Shown: positions 29,128 through 36,662 of the stretch, one piece after another | Layout of the letters: each line of letters begins with the position of its first letter | How positions within the stretch are numbered: the stretch's first letter is position 1 | Virus record (IMG/VR): IMGVR_UViG_3300042691_018004 | Location: 1-38,841 of that record | Source of the DNA: a virus | Direction: 5' to 3' (one strand) | Length of the DNA stretch: 38,841 nt | Notes under the pieces: model-generated | What the model was told of the DNA's origin: nothing | What the model saw: the letters and a program-made list of their open reading frames with translations, nothing else | Databases searched by the model: none | Program-made: the position numbers and the translations under genes

Positions 29128-29862
29128 CGGGCACCTCCTCGTCGGGTTGGGGTCCGCGTGCCCGGAGCAGGGCGCGCACCTCGGTCTGTGTCAGGCGGGA
29201 GGCGTCGCCGACCCGCTTCGCCTTGTCGGTCACGCCGGGGCGCGGGATCGGCTTCGGGCGCTGGCCCTTGCCACCGCTCCTCTGCCAGTTACCGGCCGCG
29301 ATGCCGTCGGCGACCGCGGCGAGCAGTTGCCGCTCGATCGTCCAGGCGGCGTCCTCGCCGTGTACCGAGCGGCGCGTGGCGGCGTCGTCTGGCAGTTGGC
29401 GGATGAGCCGCAGGAGACGCCCGTAGGGCAGCTCGTCGCCGCCCAGGGTCTGCCATAGGTTCAGCCCGTAGAAGCGCTGGAGATCGGCTTCTACCGCCTC
29501 CTCGTGCTCGCCTAAGAGGCTGAGGGCGGCCCGGATTCCCCCAGGCGCTCGCCCTCCGGGTCGACCTTGGCGCGCTTCGCCTGCTCGGCCGAGATGATCT
29601 TCATGAGCACCGCGGTCGACCCGCCGGCGGCCACGAACCCGTCGTAGTCGTCCATCATGATGCGGGCGACCTCGAGCACGGCGGCCGGGTCGGTGGAGCC
29701 TTCGAGCTCGACCATGCGACGCATTTCGTCGTCGGTGAGCAACTCGGGGCCGCGGTAGCGGAAGTCGCCCTCGTCGGTGCGGATGATGACCGAGTGCTCC
29801 TCGACGAGCTTCTTCTTGAAGTCGGCGAGGTTCACCACGGGGGCGGTGCGGGGCTTCGGCAT
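29117..29862 (-). CDS. tail assembly chaperone GT fusion (via -1 frameshift)
   Basis: The long product of the tail chaperone pair: about the first 107 residues of the G protein, then after a -1 shift at GGGGGAA the reading frame continues as GGIRAALSLLGEHEEAVEADLQRFYGLNL to the stop at 29117. The extension is charged and about 140 residues long, with NLWQTLGGDELPYGRLLRLI, a motif usual in actinophage T extensions. The small and long products are needed in a set ratio to load the tape measure protein before tail tube assembly. Position between the major tail and tape measure genes is exactly as expected. Confidence 0.82.
29512..29862 (-). CDS. tail assembly chaperone G (unshifted product)
   Basis: A 116-residue protein (VVNLADFKKKLVEEHSVIIRTDEGDFRYRGPELLTDDEMRRMVEL and so on) with the helical, acidic profile of gpG-type tail chaperones. 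The ATG at 29862 begins the reading frame, with AGAAGGACC upstream. It terminates at 29512 just past the slippery site, giving the short product. Confidence 0.85.
   Translation of the reverse strand: MPKPRTAPVVNLADFKKKLVEEHSVIIRTDEGDFRYRGPELLTDDEMRRMVELEGSTDPAAVLEVARIMMDDYDGFVAAGGSTAVLMKIISAEQAKRAKVDPEGERLGESGPPSAS
29536..29542 (-). other. -1 ribosomal frameshift site GGGGGAA
   Basis: On the minus strand the heptamer reads GGGGGAA within CTG GGG GAA. A slip of one base backwards gives GGG GGA ATC, joining the G frame to the T extension. The site falls 8 codons before the G stop, and the two frames overlap only around here. The P-site codon re-pairs perfectly after slipping. Confidence 0.75.
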
Positions 29863-29916
29863 GGAGCTGGTCCTTCTGTTGTGGAGCCGGTGCTAGTTGC
29901 CACCCGCGAGGGGGTG

Positions 29917-29959
29917 GTGCGGCTGGGGGCCACCAGCTCCGGAGAGCCCCCAGCCGCAC
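29917..29959 (-). terminator. strong hairpin after the major tail protein gene
   Basis: A perfect 13-bp stem (GTGCGGCTGGGGG with CCCCCAGCCGCAC) and a 17-base loop, 8 bases after the major tail gene stop and before the chaperone gene. A second small hairpin (CCACCC/GGGTGG) follows. It lacks a T-tract, and probably works as a partial terminator or an mRNA-protecting 3' end so that the major tail protein is made in excess. Confidence 0.72.
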
Positions 29960-29967
29960 GTGATGGC

Positions 29968-30537
29968 TCAGGCGGCCGGGAGGCCGTTGAGCGCCGAGTT
30001 GTAGTAGTAGAAGCTGTTCCCGTTCGTGTCGGGGAACGCGGTGAGGGTGAGCGGGTAGCCGACGGGCTCACCGTTCTGGTGGATGATCTCGCCGCGCTCG
30101 GTCACCTCGGCGATGGGCAGCACGTAGCGGATCTCGGTGGTGCCGTCCACGACGTGCAGCACGTAGGCGCGGCGGTCGGGAAGCGACGACTCGACCTCCA
30201 TCGCGGCCGGGCCGGTGCCCGAGGCGTGGACGCCGGTCACGCTGGCGCCCTTGAAGTAGACTTCGAGGCCCAGCTTCGTGGTCTCGAGCAGGGTGAAGCC
30301 GAAGGTGAACTTCGTGCCCGAGATGCCGGAGCGGACCGAGACGCCGTTCTGCCACGCCTTGTAGTCGAAGGTCTCGTCCTCCGGGGTGATGGAGAAGCCG
30401 TCCGGGCCGACGTAGCCCAGATCCTTGAAGGCGGCGTTGAGCGACGCGGTCGCCGTGGTGGGCAGGGTGGTCCCGGTGGGGGCGACGTAGATCCCGCCGG
30501 TGAGCGCGACGCGGACGTTGTCGGTATTGAGTGCCAT
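29968..30537 (-). CDS. major tail protein
   Basis: A 189-residue tail tube protein. Its start NTDNVRVALTGGIYVAPTGT matches actinophage major tail proteins, followed by DLGYVGPDGFSITPEDETFDYKAWQNG and KFTFGFTLLETTKLGLEVYF. The C-terminus ends in a Tyr-rich segment. The ATG at 30537 has GAGGAG about 9 bases upstream. The hairpin downstream and the frameshifted chaperone pair after it are the standard context. Confidence 0.92.
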   Translation of the reverse strand: MALNTDNVRVALTGGIYVAPTGTTLPTTATASLNAAFKDLGYVGPDGFSITPEDETFDYKAWQNGVSVRSGISGTKFTFGFTLLETTKLGLEVYFKGASVTGVHASGTGPAAMEVESSLPDRRAYVLHVVDGTTEIRYVLPIAEVTERGEIIHQNGEPVGYPLTLTAFPDTNGNSFYYYNSALNGLPAA

Positions 30538-30648
30538 GTGATCCGCTCCTCAGCGGTCGAGTCCTGCCGCGAGGGCGCGGACGGTGGGTGTTGTTGAGGA
30601 GCTGGTTCGGATGGCCTCGCGGCCGGTCAGGCGACCCGGGCTGGGCCG

Positions 30649-31074
30649 TCAGGTGATGCGTCGGGTGCGAACGGTGAGCTCGACCCGAAACGTGAAGCGG
30701 GCCTGATCCGAGAGCGGATCAGGCTCGTCTACCGGGGGACCGAAGTCCTCGACCGTGTAGACCTGGGTGCTGCCGAGGACGGCGCCCTGGGCGGCGTGGA
30801 TCAGCGCCCGGGCGTTCTGGGCGAGGTCGTGCGCGGCGGCGGCGGTGGAGGCCCAGGCGTTGACCTCGACCTGCGCCCGGTCGATCGGCGGATTCTCCAC
30901 GGTGCGGCCAGCGCCGCCCAGGAGCTGCACCGTGACGAACGAGGACGGGCGAGGGTTCGGCACCGCCCGGTACACGCCGACGGCCGCCTGGTCGGGCAGA
31001 TCGGGGAGCTCGGCGGTGAGCCAGGCGATCAGCAGCGAGGTGACGTCAGGGGAGACGAGGGTCTCGGCCATCAT
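30649..31074 (-). CDS. tail terminator / tail-completion protein
   Basis: A 141-residue protein in the position of tail terminators (just before the major tail gene). It has the N-terminal helix VTSLLIAWLTAELP, VGVYRAVPNPRPSSFVTVQLLGG, then RAQVEVNAWASTAAAAHDLAQNARALIHA and a beta C-terminus, a pattern seen in gpU/DUF3168-like proteins. The start ATG at 31074 overlaps the previous stop (ATGA). A 110-base gap without a gene follows before the major tail gene. Confidence 0.75.
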   Translation of the reverse strand: MMAETLVSPDVTSLLIAWLTAELPDLPDQAAVGVYRAVPNPRPSSFVTVQLLGGAGRTVENPPIDRAQVEVNAWASTAAAAHDLAQNARALIHAAQGAVLGSTQVYTVEDFGPPVDEPDPLSDQARFTFRVELTVRTRRIT

Positions 31075-31313
31075 CGACCCGCCGAGATGGCTCGGGACAG
31101 GACCCGATCTTCGGCCTGTGCCCGGCGGGATGCCTCGTCGGTGGTGATGACCACGGCGCGAGCGCGGGTGCGGCCCATGTCAGAGCGGGCATCGAAGCCG
31201 GGTCCGGCCGCCGCGGCGATGCGCCTCGCCCGTGCAGCTAGATCGGCGCGCACCTCGGGCGACTTGAGCAGCGCCCGGATCGCTTTTCGGTCGACTTCAA
31301 TCCTGGTGCTCAC
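31071..31313 (-). CDS. HK97 gp10-like tail-completion protein
   Basis: An 80-residue protein with a helical, basic N-terminus (IEVDRKAIRALLKSPEVRADLAARARRIAAAAG) and a beta C-terminus (RTRARAVVITTDEASRRAQ), matching small gp10/tail-completion proteins of siphoviruses. The GTG at 31313 overlaps the preceding stop as GTGA. Assigned from pattern and order. Confidence 0.7.
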   Translation of the reverse strand: MSTRIEVDRKAIRALLKSPEVRADLAARARRIAAAAGPGFDARSDMGRTRARAVVITTDEASRRAQAEDRVLSRAISAGR

Positions 31314-31642
31314 CCCTCCACCTTTCGCAGCGTGGCGACGACGCCCCCGAGGGTCGACCCGAAGGGGTCGCGCCAGTCGGCGGGCTCGCCGTGGACCTCG
31401 TAGCGGGAGCCGCGCACCAGCACGTGGTCGGCGGCCGTGAGGTCGGCGCCGGGCGGGCAGTAGATCGCGGGCTCAGACATCACCGCGGTGCGAGCGTCGT
31501 TCACCTCACTCGAGCCGGCGGGGGCGAAGGCGCAGCCGCCGATCTCGTGGGTGATGGTGCCGCCGTAGACGCGGGAGGCGTTGCCGTATCGGTCGGTCGA
31601 GGTGGTCGGGCGGATCACGCCGACGGTCTCGCCGAAGGTCAC
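31310..31642 (-). CDS. head-tail stopper-type connector
   Basis: A 110-residue protein, beta-rich, with GETVGVIRPTTSTDRYGNA, GCAFAPAGSSE and VLVRGSRYEVHGEPADWRDPFG, a profile typical of head-closure (stopper) proteins. GTG 31642 was chosen because it overlaps the previous stop (GTGA); the frame runs further upstream but inside another gene. Position between the adaptor and tail-completion genes agrees. Confidence 0.7.
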   Translation of the reverse strand: MTFGETVGVIRPTTSTDRYGNASRVYGGTITHEIGGCAFAPAGSSEVNDARTAVMSEPAIYCPPGADLTAADHVLVRGSRYEVHGEPADWRDPFGSTLGGVVATLRKVEG

Positions 31643-32265
31643 TGTGCGCCCGCCACGATCGGCGTCGAGGTGGGGGCGTCGACCCCGCACCACTGGTCGA
31701 TGACCCGCTGCGCCGAGGCGGTGAGGGTCATGGCGGCCGACTGCAGGTCGCCCTCGGCGGCGGCGCCCTGGAAGGGGCCGACGATCGTCTGGCGCATCGC
31801 AGGGCCACCGCCGGACGCGGCGAGCGCCCGAGCCATGGAGCAGACCGCCGCGACGATCGGGCCGGGCACGATGTCCCAGCCGTGGGTGTAGGTGACCCGC
31901 ACGGTGGTGGTGCCCCAGTAGGAGTCGATGCCGTTGCGGCGGCGGATCAGCAGGGCGGGGCGACGGTTGCCGCCGGCCTCCCAGCGGTAGTCGTCGTCGG
32001 CCACCAGCACGGTGGCGACGCCGGAAGCGTCGACGGTCGCCACCTCGGTCACCTCGACCACGGGGCGCTGGGGCAGCACGACCACGCCCGACGAGGGGTA
32101 GAGGTCCACGTCGGTGGACGTGGCGAGGGTGATCTGCTGGCCGTGGGCGGCGGCCAGCACCGCCTCGGAGGCCCAGCCGAGCAGGGCGCCGACGCGGTCC
32201 AGATCACCAGCAGCGACGACCGCGCCGGTCAGGGTCTCGTAATCATTCAGCGTCGCCAGCGTCAC
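31639..32265 (-). CDS. head-tail adaptor protein
   Basis: A 208-residue protein resembling gp6/gp15-type connectors: an N-terminal helical part (LNDYETLTGAVVAAGDLDRVGALLGWASEAVLAAA), a beta middle (VVVLPQRPVVEVTEVATVDASG, TVRVTYTHGWDIVP) and a C-terminal helix region. The GTG start at 32265 overlaps the preceding gene by 23 bases. It probably forms the ring beneath the portal. Confidence 0.78.
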   Translation of the reverse strand: MTLATLNDYETLTGAVVAAGDLDRVGALLGWASEAVLAAAHGQQITLATSTDVDLYPSSGVVVLPQRPVVEVTEVATVDASGVATVLVADDDYRWEAGGNRRPALLIRRRNGIDSYWGTTTVRVTYTHGWDIVPGPIVAAVCSMARALAASGGGPAMRQTIVGPFQGAAAEGDLQSAAMTLTASAQRVIDQWCGVDAPTSTPIVAGAQ

Positions 32266-32434
32266 GGTTCACCTCGGGGGTCTTGCGGCGTGGCTTCGCC
32301 TGGGTCTTGGGCTCCTCCACCAGCACCAGATCGCCACGCTCGAGCTGAGCGTCGAACTGTTCGCGCCGATGTGTGCCGGGGTCAGGTGGGGTGATCTCCC
32401 AGATCGCTCCACCTGACCCTCGGTACAGGGGCAT
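32243..32434 (-). CDS. small hypothetical protein in the head-tail region
   Basis: A 63-residue protein with a beta N-terminus (MPLYRGSGGAIWEITPP), a charged middle and a basic/acidic tail (KTQAKPRRKTPEVNRDAGDAE). No recognised family. The ATG at 32434 lies 3 bases after the previous stop. Small proteins here are common and their role is unknown. Confidence 0.65.
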   Translation of the reverse strand: MPLYRGSGGAIWEITPPDPGTHRREQFDAQLERGDLVLVEEPKTQAKPRRKTPEVNRDAGDAE

Positions 32435-32437
32435 GGG

Positions 32438-32815
32438 TCAGGCGTTCCGGGGGACGCGGTAGACCGTGACGGTGCCGGTCGCGCCGGCCTCGACGTCCAC
32501 GTTGACCGTGCCGTCGTTCTGGATGAACCGGGACGACGAGAGCGGGCCGATCAGCTTGACCACGGCGGTCACGTTGCCGGCGCCGAACGAGACGACGAGG
32601 TCGCCCTGGCCGGCGGCGTCGGCGGGCGGCGAGTCGCCGGCCTTGACCGTGACGGTCTTGGTCGACGCGGTCGTGTGCGAGACGAGCAGGAAGAACTCAT
32701 CGAGCGCCGTGGACGGGGTGAACACGTGGGAGTTCGTGGCGTCCAGGGCGACCGACGAAGCGGTGACCGAGCTGTTCGCGACGAGCGCTACGGGGGTGAG
32801 TGCGGTACGGGGCAT
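32438..32815 (-). CDS. putative capsid decoration protein
   Basis: A 125-residue beta-rich, Ser/Thr/Val-rich protein (LTPVALVANSSVTASSVALDATN; DEFFLLVSHTTASTKTVTVKAG; GPLSSSRFIQNDGTVNVDVEAGATGTVTVYRV). It lies directly after the major capsid gene and resembles small jelly-roll proteins often found at this spot in actinophages, some of which decorate capsids. The role is inferred from position and composition. Confidence 0.6.
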   Translation of the reverse strand: MPRTALTPVALVANSSVTASSVALDATNSHVFTPSTALDEFFLLVSHTTASTKTVTVKAGDSPPADAAGQGDLVVSFGAGNVTAVVKLIGPLSSSRFIQNDGTVNVDVEAGATGTVTVYRVPRNA

Positions 32816-32855
32816 GGCGGGGTGCCTTTCGGGCGAGAAGGGGTGCGGGCCGGTG

Positions 32856-32891
32856 ACCAGCCCCGCCCGGGATCATCCGAGCGGGGCTGGT
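32856..32891 (-). terminator. hairpin after the major capsid gene
   Basis: A perfect 11-bp stem (ACCAGCCCCGC with GCGGGGCTGGT) with a 14-base loop, just after the major capsid gene stop. It probably attenuates read-through or protects the capsid mRNA end, favouring capsid protein over the downstream genes. Confidence 0.68.
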
Positions 32892-32896
32892 GCGGA

Positions 32897-33745
32897 TCAG
32901 GTGATCGACGCGGTCAGGGTGGCGAGCGCCTCGGGGCGCACGACCTTGGCGCCGTAGAGGTGCAGACCCTTGAGGGCGTCGGAGAAGGCGCCCTCGGGGC
33001 GGTATGCCTCGACCTTGTTGATCTGCTCGGCGAAGGTGATCGCCGAGGGGACGCCGGCCTGGACGATCCAGTCGTCGCCGGTCACGTTGACGCAGTTGTT
33101 CGACACGTAGATGTCGAAGCCGAAGGCCCGGCCGACCATGCCCTCGCGGAGCCCCTCGCTGGTGCCGGAGGCGTCGACCCGCACGAACAGGTCGGAGGCG
33201 AGCAGCAGCGCGTGGTACCACGGCGGCACGACGACGTAGCGGCCCTGGCGAGGGACGTTCTTGTTGTCGAGCTTGACCATGAGGTCGGTGAGACCCTTGA
33301 TCGCCTTGGCGGCGTCGTTCACCTGGGTGGTGGTGATCGCGTTGCCGGCGTCGGCGGCGGTGTAGAGCCCGGCCACGTACTGGTCGGCGGTGTCGGCGAG
33401 GGCGTAGGCGGCCTCTGCGGCGGCCTCGTCCATGAGTGCGCCGCCGTCGCGGGACTGGCGCAGGTCGATGTCGTCGACCTCGAAGTTGAACGCCTTGCTC
33501 TGGTCGATCACCAGCGTGCGGCTGGCGTCGGTCAGGGTCTCGGGGGCCGAGAGGGCGACGTCCTTCGTGTAGGTCGCGATGGTCGGGCGGCTGATCGAGG
33601 TGATCCGCACGGTGTCGCCGAAGTTGGCGATGTCGCCCTCGTAGTTGCGGTTCGCGATGGCGGGACCGGCGAAGATGAGGGACTTCTTGAGGGACGAGAG
33701 GAGCTGGGCGGACCAGACCTCGGGGATGAAGTGGGAGACGGCCAT
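32897..33745 (-). CDS. major capsid protein
   Basis: A 282-residue coat protein. FIPEVWSAQLLSSLKKSLIFAGPAIANRNYEGDI, then GDTVRITSISRPTI and KAFNFEVDDIDLRQS are characteristic of the HK97-fold coat group related to P22 coat protein, common in actinophages. YVVVPPWYHALLLASDLFVR and GRAFGFDIYVSNN mark the P-domain region. The ATG at 33745 has AAAGGA about 7 bases upstream. A scaffold gene lies just upstream, as expected. Confidence 0.92.
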   Translation of the reverse strand: MAVSHFIPEVWSAQLLSSLKKSLIFAGPAIANRNYEGDIANFGDTVRITSISRPTIATYTKDVALSAPETLTDASRTLVIDQSKAFNFEVDDIDLRQSRDGGALMDEAAAEAAYALADTADQYVAGLYTAADAGNAITTTQVNDAAKAIKGLTDLMVKLDNKNVPRQGRYVVVPPWYHALLLASDLFVRVDASGTSEGLREGMVGRAFGFDIYVSNNCVNVTGDDWIVQAGVPSAITFAEQINKVEAYRPEGAFSDALKGLHLYGAKVVRPEALATLTASIT

Positions 33746-33772
33746 GGTGGCGGTCCTTTCAGGGGGAGGGGG

Positions 33773-34330
33773 TTAGGAGATTCCGAGCATCTCGTTCAGC
33801 TGGCCCTTGGCCTTCGCCTCGGTGATCTCGTCTGAGGTCATGCGGGCGAGGTCGTCGCGGGTCAACTGCTTGGGCTTGCTCGGGTCTGGGGCGCCCTGGG
33901 GGCCGGTGTCGGCTGAGCCGGCAGGCTTCGGGGGCGTCCCGTCGGTGGGCTTCACGAGCGCCATGAGGCGGTCGGCGTCCTCTGCCAACTCCTCCTCTGT
34001 GGCCCCCACCAGTCGGTCGGCCAGGTCGGGCGGGAGTCCCTTGCTGGCGGCGACCCGGAGGCGTGCCAGGGCGGTCTCGGCCCGGGTGGCACGCTGTTCG
34101 GCCTTCGTCGCCTGGTCTGCGAGGCGTTCGGCCTCGGACTTGGCGGCGTCCTCGATCTCCGCGAGCTTGCGGGCGGCGTCGGCGTTCGCCTTGGCTGCGC
34201 CCTCATGCTTGCGGGCCATCGCCTTCCACTTGTCCACCTCGGCCGCCAGATCCTTGTCGGATGGCGGGGTGTCGGGCGGGGTGTCGGGCTCGGCCTCGGG
34301 GGTCGGCTCGGTAGGTGGGGTGTCGCTCAT
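33773..34330 (-). CDS. capsid scaffold protein
   Basis: A 185-residue protein, acidic with a Pro/Asp-rich N-terminus and a long charged coiled coil (DKWKAMARKHEGAAKANADAARK and onward) followed by a C-terminal helical tip (LTRDDLARMTSDEITEAKAKGQLNEML). This is a typical scaffold profile; the C-terminal helix would contact the capsid protein. The ATG at 34330 has GGAG 9 bases upstream; an earlier in-frame ATG is possible. It sits immediately upstream of the major capsid gene. Confidence 0.85.
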   Translation of the reverse strand: MSDTPPTEPTPEAEPDTPPDTPPSDKDLAAEVDKWKAMARKHEGAAKANADAARKLAEIEDAAKSEAERLADQATKAEQRATRAETALARLRVAASKGLPPDLADRLVGATEEELAEDADRLMALVKPTDGTPPKPAGSADTGPQGAPDPSKPKQLTRDDLARMTSDEITEAKAKGQLNEMLGIS

Positions 34331-34396
34331 GTGGCGCGTCTCCATGTCGGATAGCGGTGCGCCTGTCGGCGCAGACACGGCCCGGGTGGCCGTGCG

Positions 34397-35203
34397 TCAG
34401 GTGTCCATGAGCTCGAGTCGCCTGTCGGCGGCCTCTGCTCGGACGTTCCATGCGTCGACGCGCTGCTCCAGGCGGCGGCGTCGGGCGGGATCTTGTTCGG
34501 TGACCAGCTCGTCGGCGGCCTGGCGGCCGCGCTCGCGGGCGGTGCGGGCCGAGCGGCGCAGGCGGCTGCGAGCCTGGCCCTGGTCGTATCGCTCCTCGGC
34601 CGCAGGGTCGAAGCCCTCGGCCCTGCGGATCGAAGCGTTGCGGGCGGCCATGTTCGGCGTGACCGGGAGCGGCACGCACCGGCAGTTTGCGTGACCGAAC
34701 ATCGCCTGCGAGGCGAAGTCGAAGGTGACGTTGGAGAGCTTCATGCACCACTGGCAGCAGCCGCCGGAGAGGCGTCGCTTCCACTCGCCATTGCGGTAGG
34801 AGGTCTGGGCGATCGTGTCGCGGGTGGAGCGAAAGACGGCGTCGGAGCCCAGGCTGTTCACGACCGAGCGGGCGCCGGCGACGGCGTCGTCCCAGGTCAT
34901 GCCGGAGGCGAGGTTGCGGGCGAGGCGGTCGAAGGGGTCGAAGGCCTTGGCGGCGGCGTCGGCGGCGAAGATCGGGTCCGCTGGGGCACGTAGGGCGACG
35001 CCGGCGGAGGTGAGGTAGCCGGTCGTGGCGTCCTGCGCCGCAGCCGCCGAGGCTTCGATGAGCGGGCGGGCCAGCTCGTAGAACAGGGAGGCGCCGGCGT
35101 CTCCGTAGTCGTCGAGGGCGTCCCAGATCCCGAGCAACTCGCGGCGGGTCTCACCGCTCAACTGGTTCAGCAGGGTCAGGAAGGCGGCATCGGTGACGGC
35201 CAT
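34397..35203 (-). CDS. MuF-like minor head protein
   Basis: A 268-residue protein. The N-terminal helical part (LLNQLSGETRRELLGIWDALDDYG) is followed by FRSTRDTIAQTSYRNGEWKRRLSGG, then CCQWCMKL and FGHANCRCVP, a Cys pattern typical of the MuF C-terminal fold in actinophages. The tail is strongly charged and helical (RSRLRRSARTARERGRQAADEL). These proteins attach inside the portal vertex and may be ejected. ATG 35203 touches the portal stop as TGATG. Confidence 0.85.
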   Translation of the reverse strand: MAVTDAAFLTLLNQLSGETRRELLGIWDALDDYGDAGASLFYELARPLIEASAAAAQDATTGYLTSAGVALRAPADPIFAADAAAKAFDPFDRLARNLASGMTWDDAVAGARSVVNSLGSDAVFRSTRDTIAQTSYRNGEWKRRLSGGCCQWCMKLSNVTFDFASQAMFGHANCRCVPLPVTPNMAARNASIRRAEGFDPAAEERYDQGQARSRLRRSARTARERGRQAADELVTEQDPARRRRLEQRVDAWNVRAEAADRRLELMDT

Positions 35204-36642
35204 CAGTCGTCGGGATCAGCGGGGAGCGGCGGGGTCTGACCGACGCGGTTCAGCAGCGACTCAGCACGCGACTGGGTCGCCATACGCTGCGCCTCCTGCT
35301 GGTCGATGCCTGGAAGCTGGGCGAACACGGTGGGCTTCGGGGCGCCGAGCTCGGCGTAGGTCTTGGCGAGCGCCGCCTGCTCGGTGGCGGTGCGCTCCTC
35401 GATGTCGGCCCAGACCACCGAGGTGGCAGGGTCGTCGGCCTTCGGGTTGCCCTCGACGCGCAAGGCGAGCGCCAGGACCTCCTCCCAGAACTCGCCGAGG
35501 TGGCGGGCGTGGGAGCGGACCTTCGCCACCAGCGCGCCCTCGATGCGAGCGAGGGAGTCGGCGGCAACGTTGACCATGTCGCCGAGCAGGAAGGCGTAGG
35601 GCGGGGTGGCCGAGGTGGCGGCCATCGCCTTGACTACCTCGCGGTTCACGTCCACGAAGGGGCGCAGGTCCGCCTGGCTGAACTCGCCGACCTTGATGTT
35701 GGCGGTCTCCTCAGGGAGCCGGCCGTTGAGTACCCACATATCCGAGGCGGCGGCGCGCAGCAGGGCACGACGGTCGGGCGTGGTGCCGTCGGCGAGCGTC
35801 GGGGGCGCCCAGCCGATCACCCATCGCTGGCGGAAAGCCTGGTGCTCCATGGTGGTGAGCATCGCCATCACGTTGCTGTTGAGCTGGCGCTGAAGCGTGA
35901 TCTGCTTCGTGAACTCGGGGGAGCCACCGCCGTAGCGCATGGCCCGGATAGCGGGGTTCGCCCGGCCCTCCACGAGCGGCACGACGCCGAGCGGGTTCGG
36001 CAGGGGCCACGGTTCGCCGGGCACCTCCCGGGGGAGCCACTCGTCTCGAGGTTCCCGATTGATCCGGTGCGCCGTGTCGTCGGCCTTGTGCGCCGAGCGG
36101 TACTTGAGGATCTCGGTCGGTAGGTACAGGGTGGCGCAGACGTGGCCGTCGTCGTCAACCCACCGCTTCACGCCTGCGGCACGCCGGCGGCGTGACCCGG
36201 GCTCGTAGGCCACGATGCACTGGGCGGGGTCCTCGACCGTGATCTGGGCGAGGCCGTCACCGTCGACCCAGACCAGGGCGAACTCCTGGCCGGTCTGGAG
36301 CGCCGTGAAGTTCCCGAGGTCCGAGTCGGCGTCGAGGTGGTTCCGTTGCCAGATCGTCCACGCCTCGCCGTCGGTGGACTGCGGCGACTCGGAGAAGCGG
36401 AAGCCCTCCACGCGCAGCTTCGAGGCCGGGGTGTCCACGATCGGCGGAAGCATGTTCGTGACAGCCAGGGCGGCGAGGTTCTTGAAGGCGGCTCGGGCCT
36501 CACGGTCGGTAGCCGGGAAGGTGTTGGGCGGCGGCTCGGGCGTGGGGTGCGCGCCGTCGTACCACGCGATGCACTCAGCGACCGACTCAGCGCGACGGTC
36601 CAACTCCTCGAGCATCTTCACCAGCAGGTCTAGGGGGTCCAA
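35203..36642 (-). CDS. portal protein
   Basis: A 479-residue portal (SPP1 gp6-type). The recognisable segments are ALAVTNMLPPIVDTPASKLRVEGFRF, WQRNHLDADSDLGNFTALQTGQEFALVW, LGVVPLVEGR, LQRQLNSNVMAMLTTMEHQAFRQRWVIGW and the C-terminal KAMAATSATPPYAFLLGDMVNVAADSLARIEGALVAKV. It forms the ring for DNA entry. A TTG at 36642 with AAAGGGGG just upstream is the proposed start; GTG at 36621 is an alternative. The gene begins about 20 bases after the terminase stop. Confidence 0.92.
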   Translation of the reverse strand: MDPLDLLVKMLEELDRRAESVAECIAWYDGAHPTPEPPPNTFPATDREARAAFKNLAALAVTNMLPPIVDTPASKLRVEGFRFSESPQSTDGEAWTIWQRNHLDADSDLGNFTALQTGQEFALVWVDGDGLAQITVEDPAQCIVAYEPGSRRRRAAGVKRWVDDDGHVCATLYLPTEILKYRSAHKADDTAHRINREPRDEWLPREVPGEPWPLPNPLGVVPLVEGRANPAIRAMRYGGGSPEFTKQITLQRQLNSNVMAMLTTMEHQAFRQRWVIGWAPPTLADGTTPDRRALLRAAASDMWVLNGRLPEETANIKVGEFSQADLRPFVDVNREVVKAMAATSATPPYAFLLGDMVNVAADSLARIEGALVAKVRSHARHLGEFWEEVLALALRVEGNPKADDPATSVVWADIEERTATEQAALAKTYAELGAPKPTVFAQLPGIDQQEAQRMATQSRAESLLNRVGQTPPLPADPDD

Positions 36643-36662
36643 AGGTTCCCCCTTTCCTGGGG

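Noticed and set aside
27718-29406. 562-codon plus-strand open frame opposite the tape measure gene
   Set aside because: The product is a compositionally biased shadow (Gly/Arg/Asp runs). The minus strand carries a recognisable tape measure protein.
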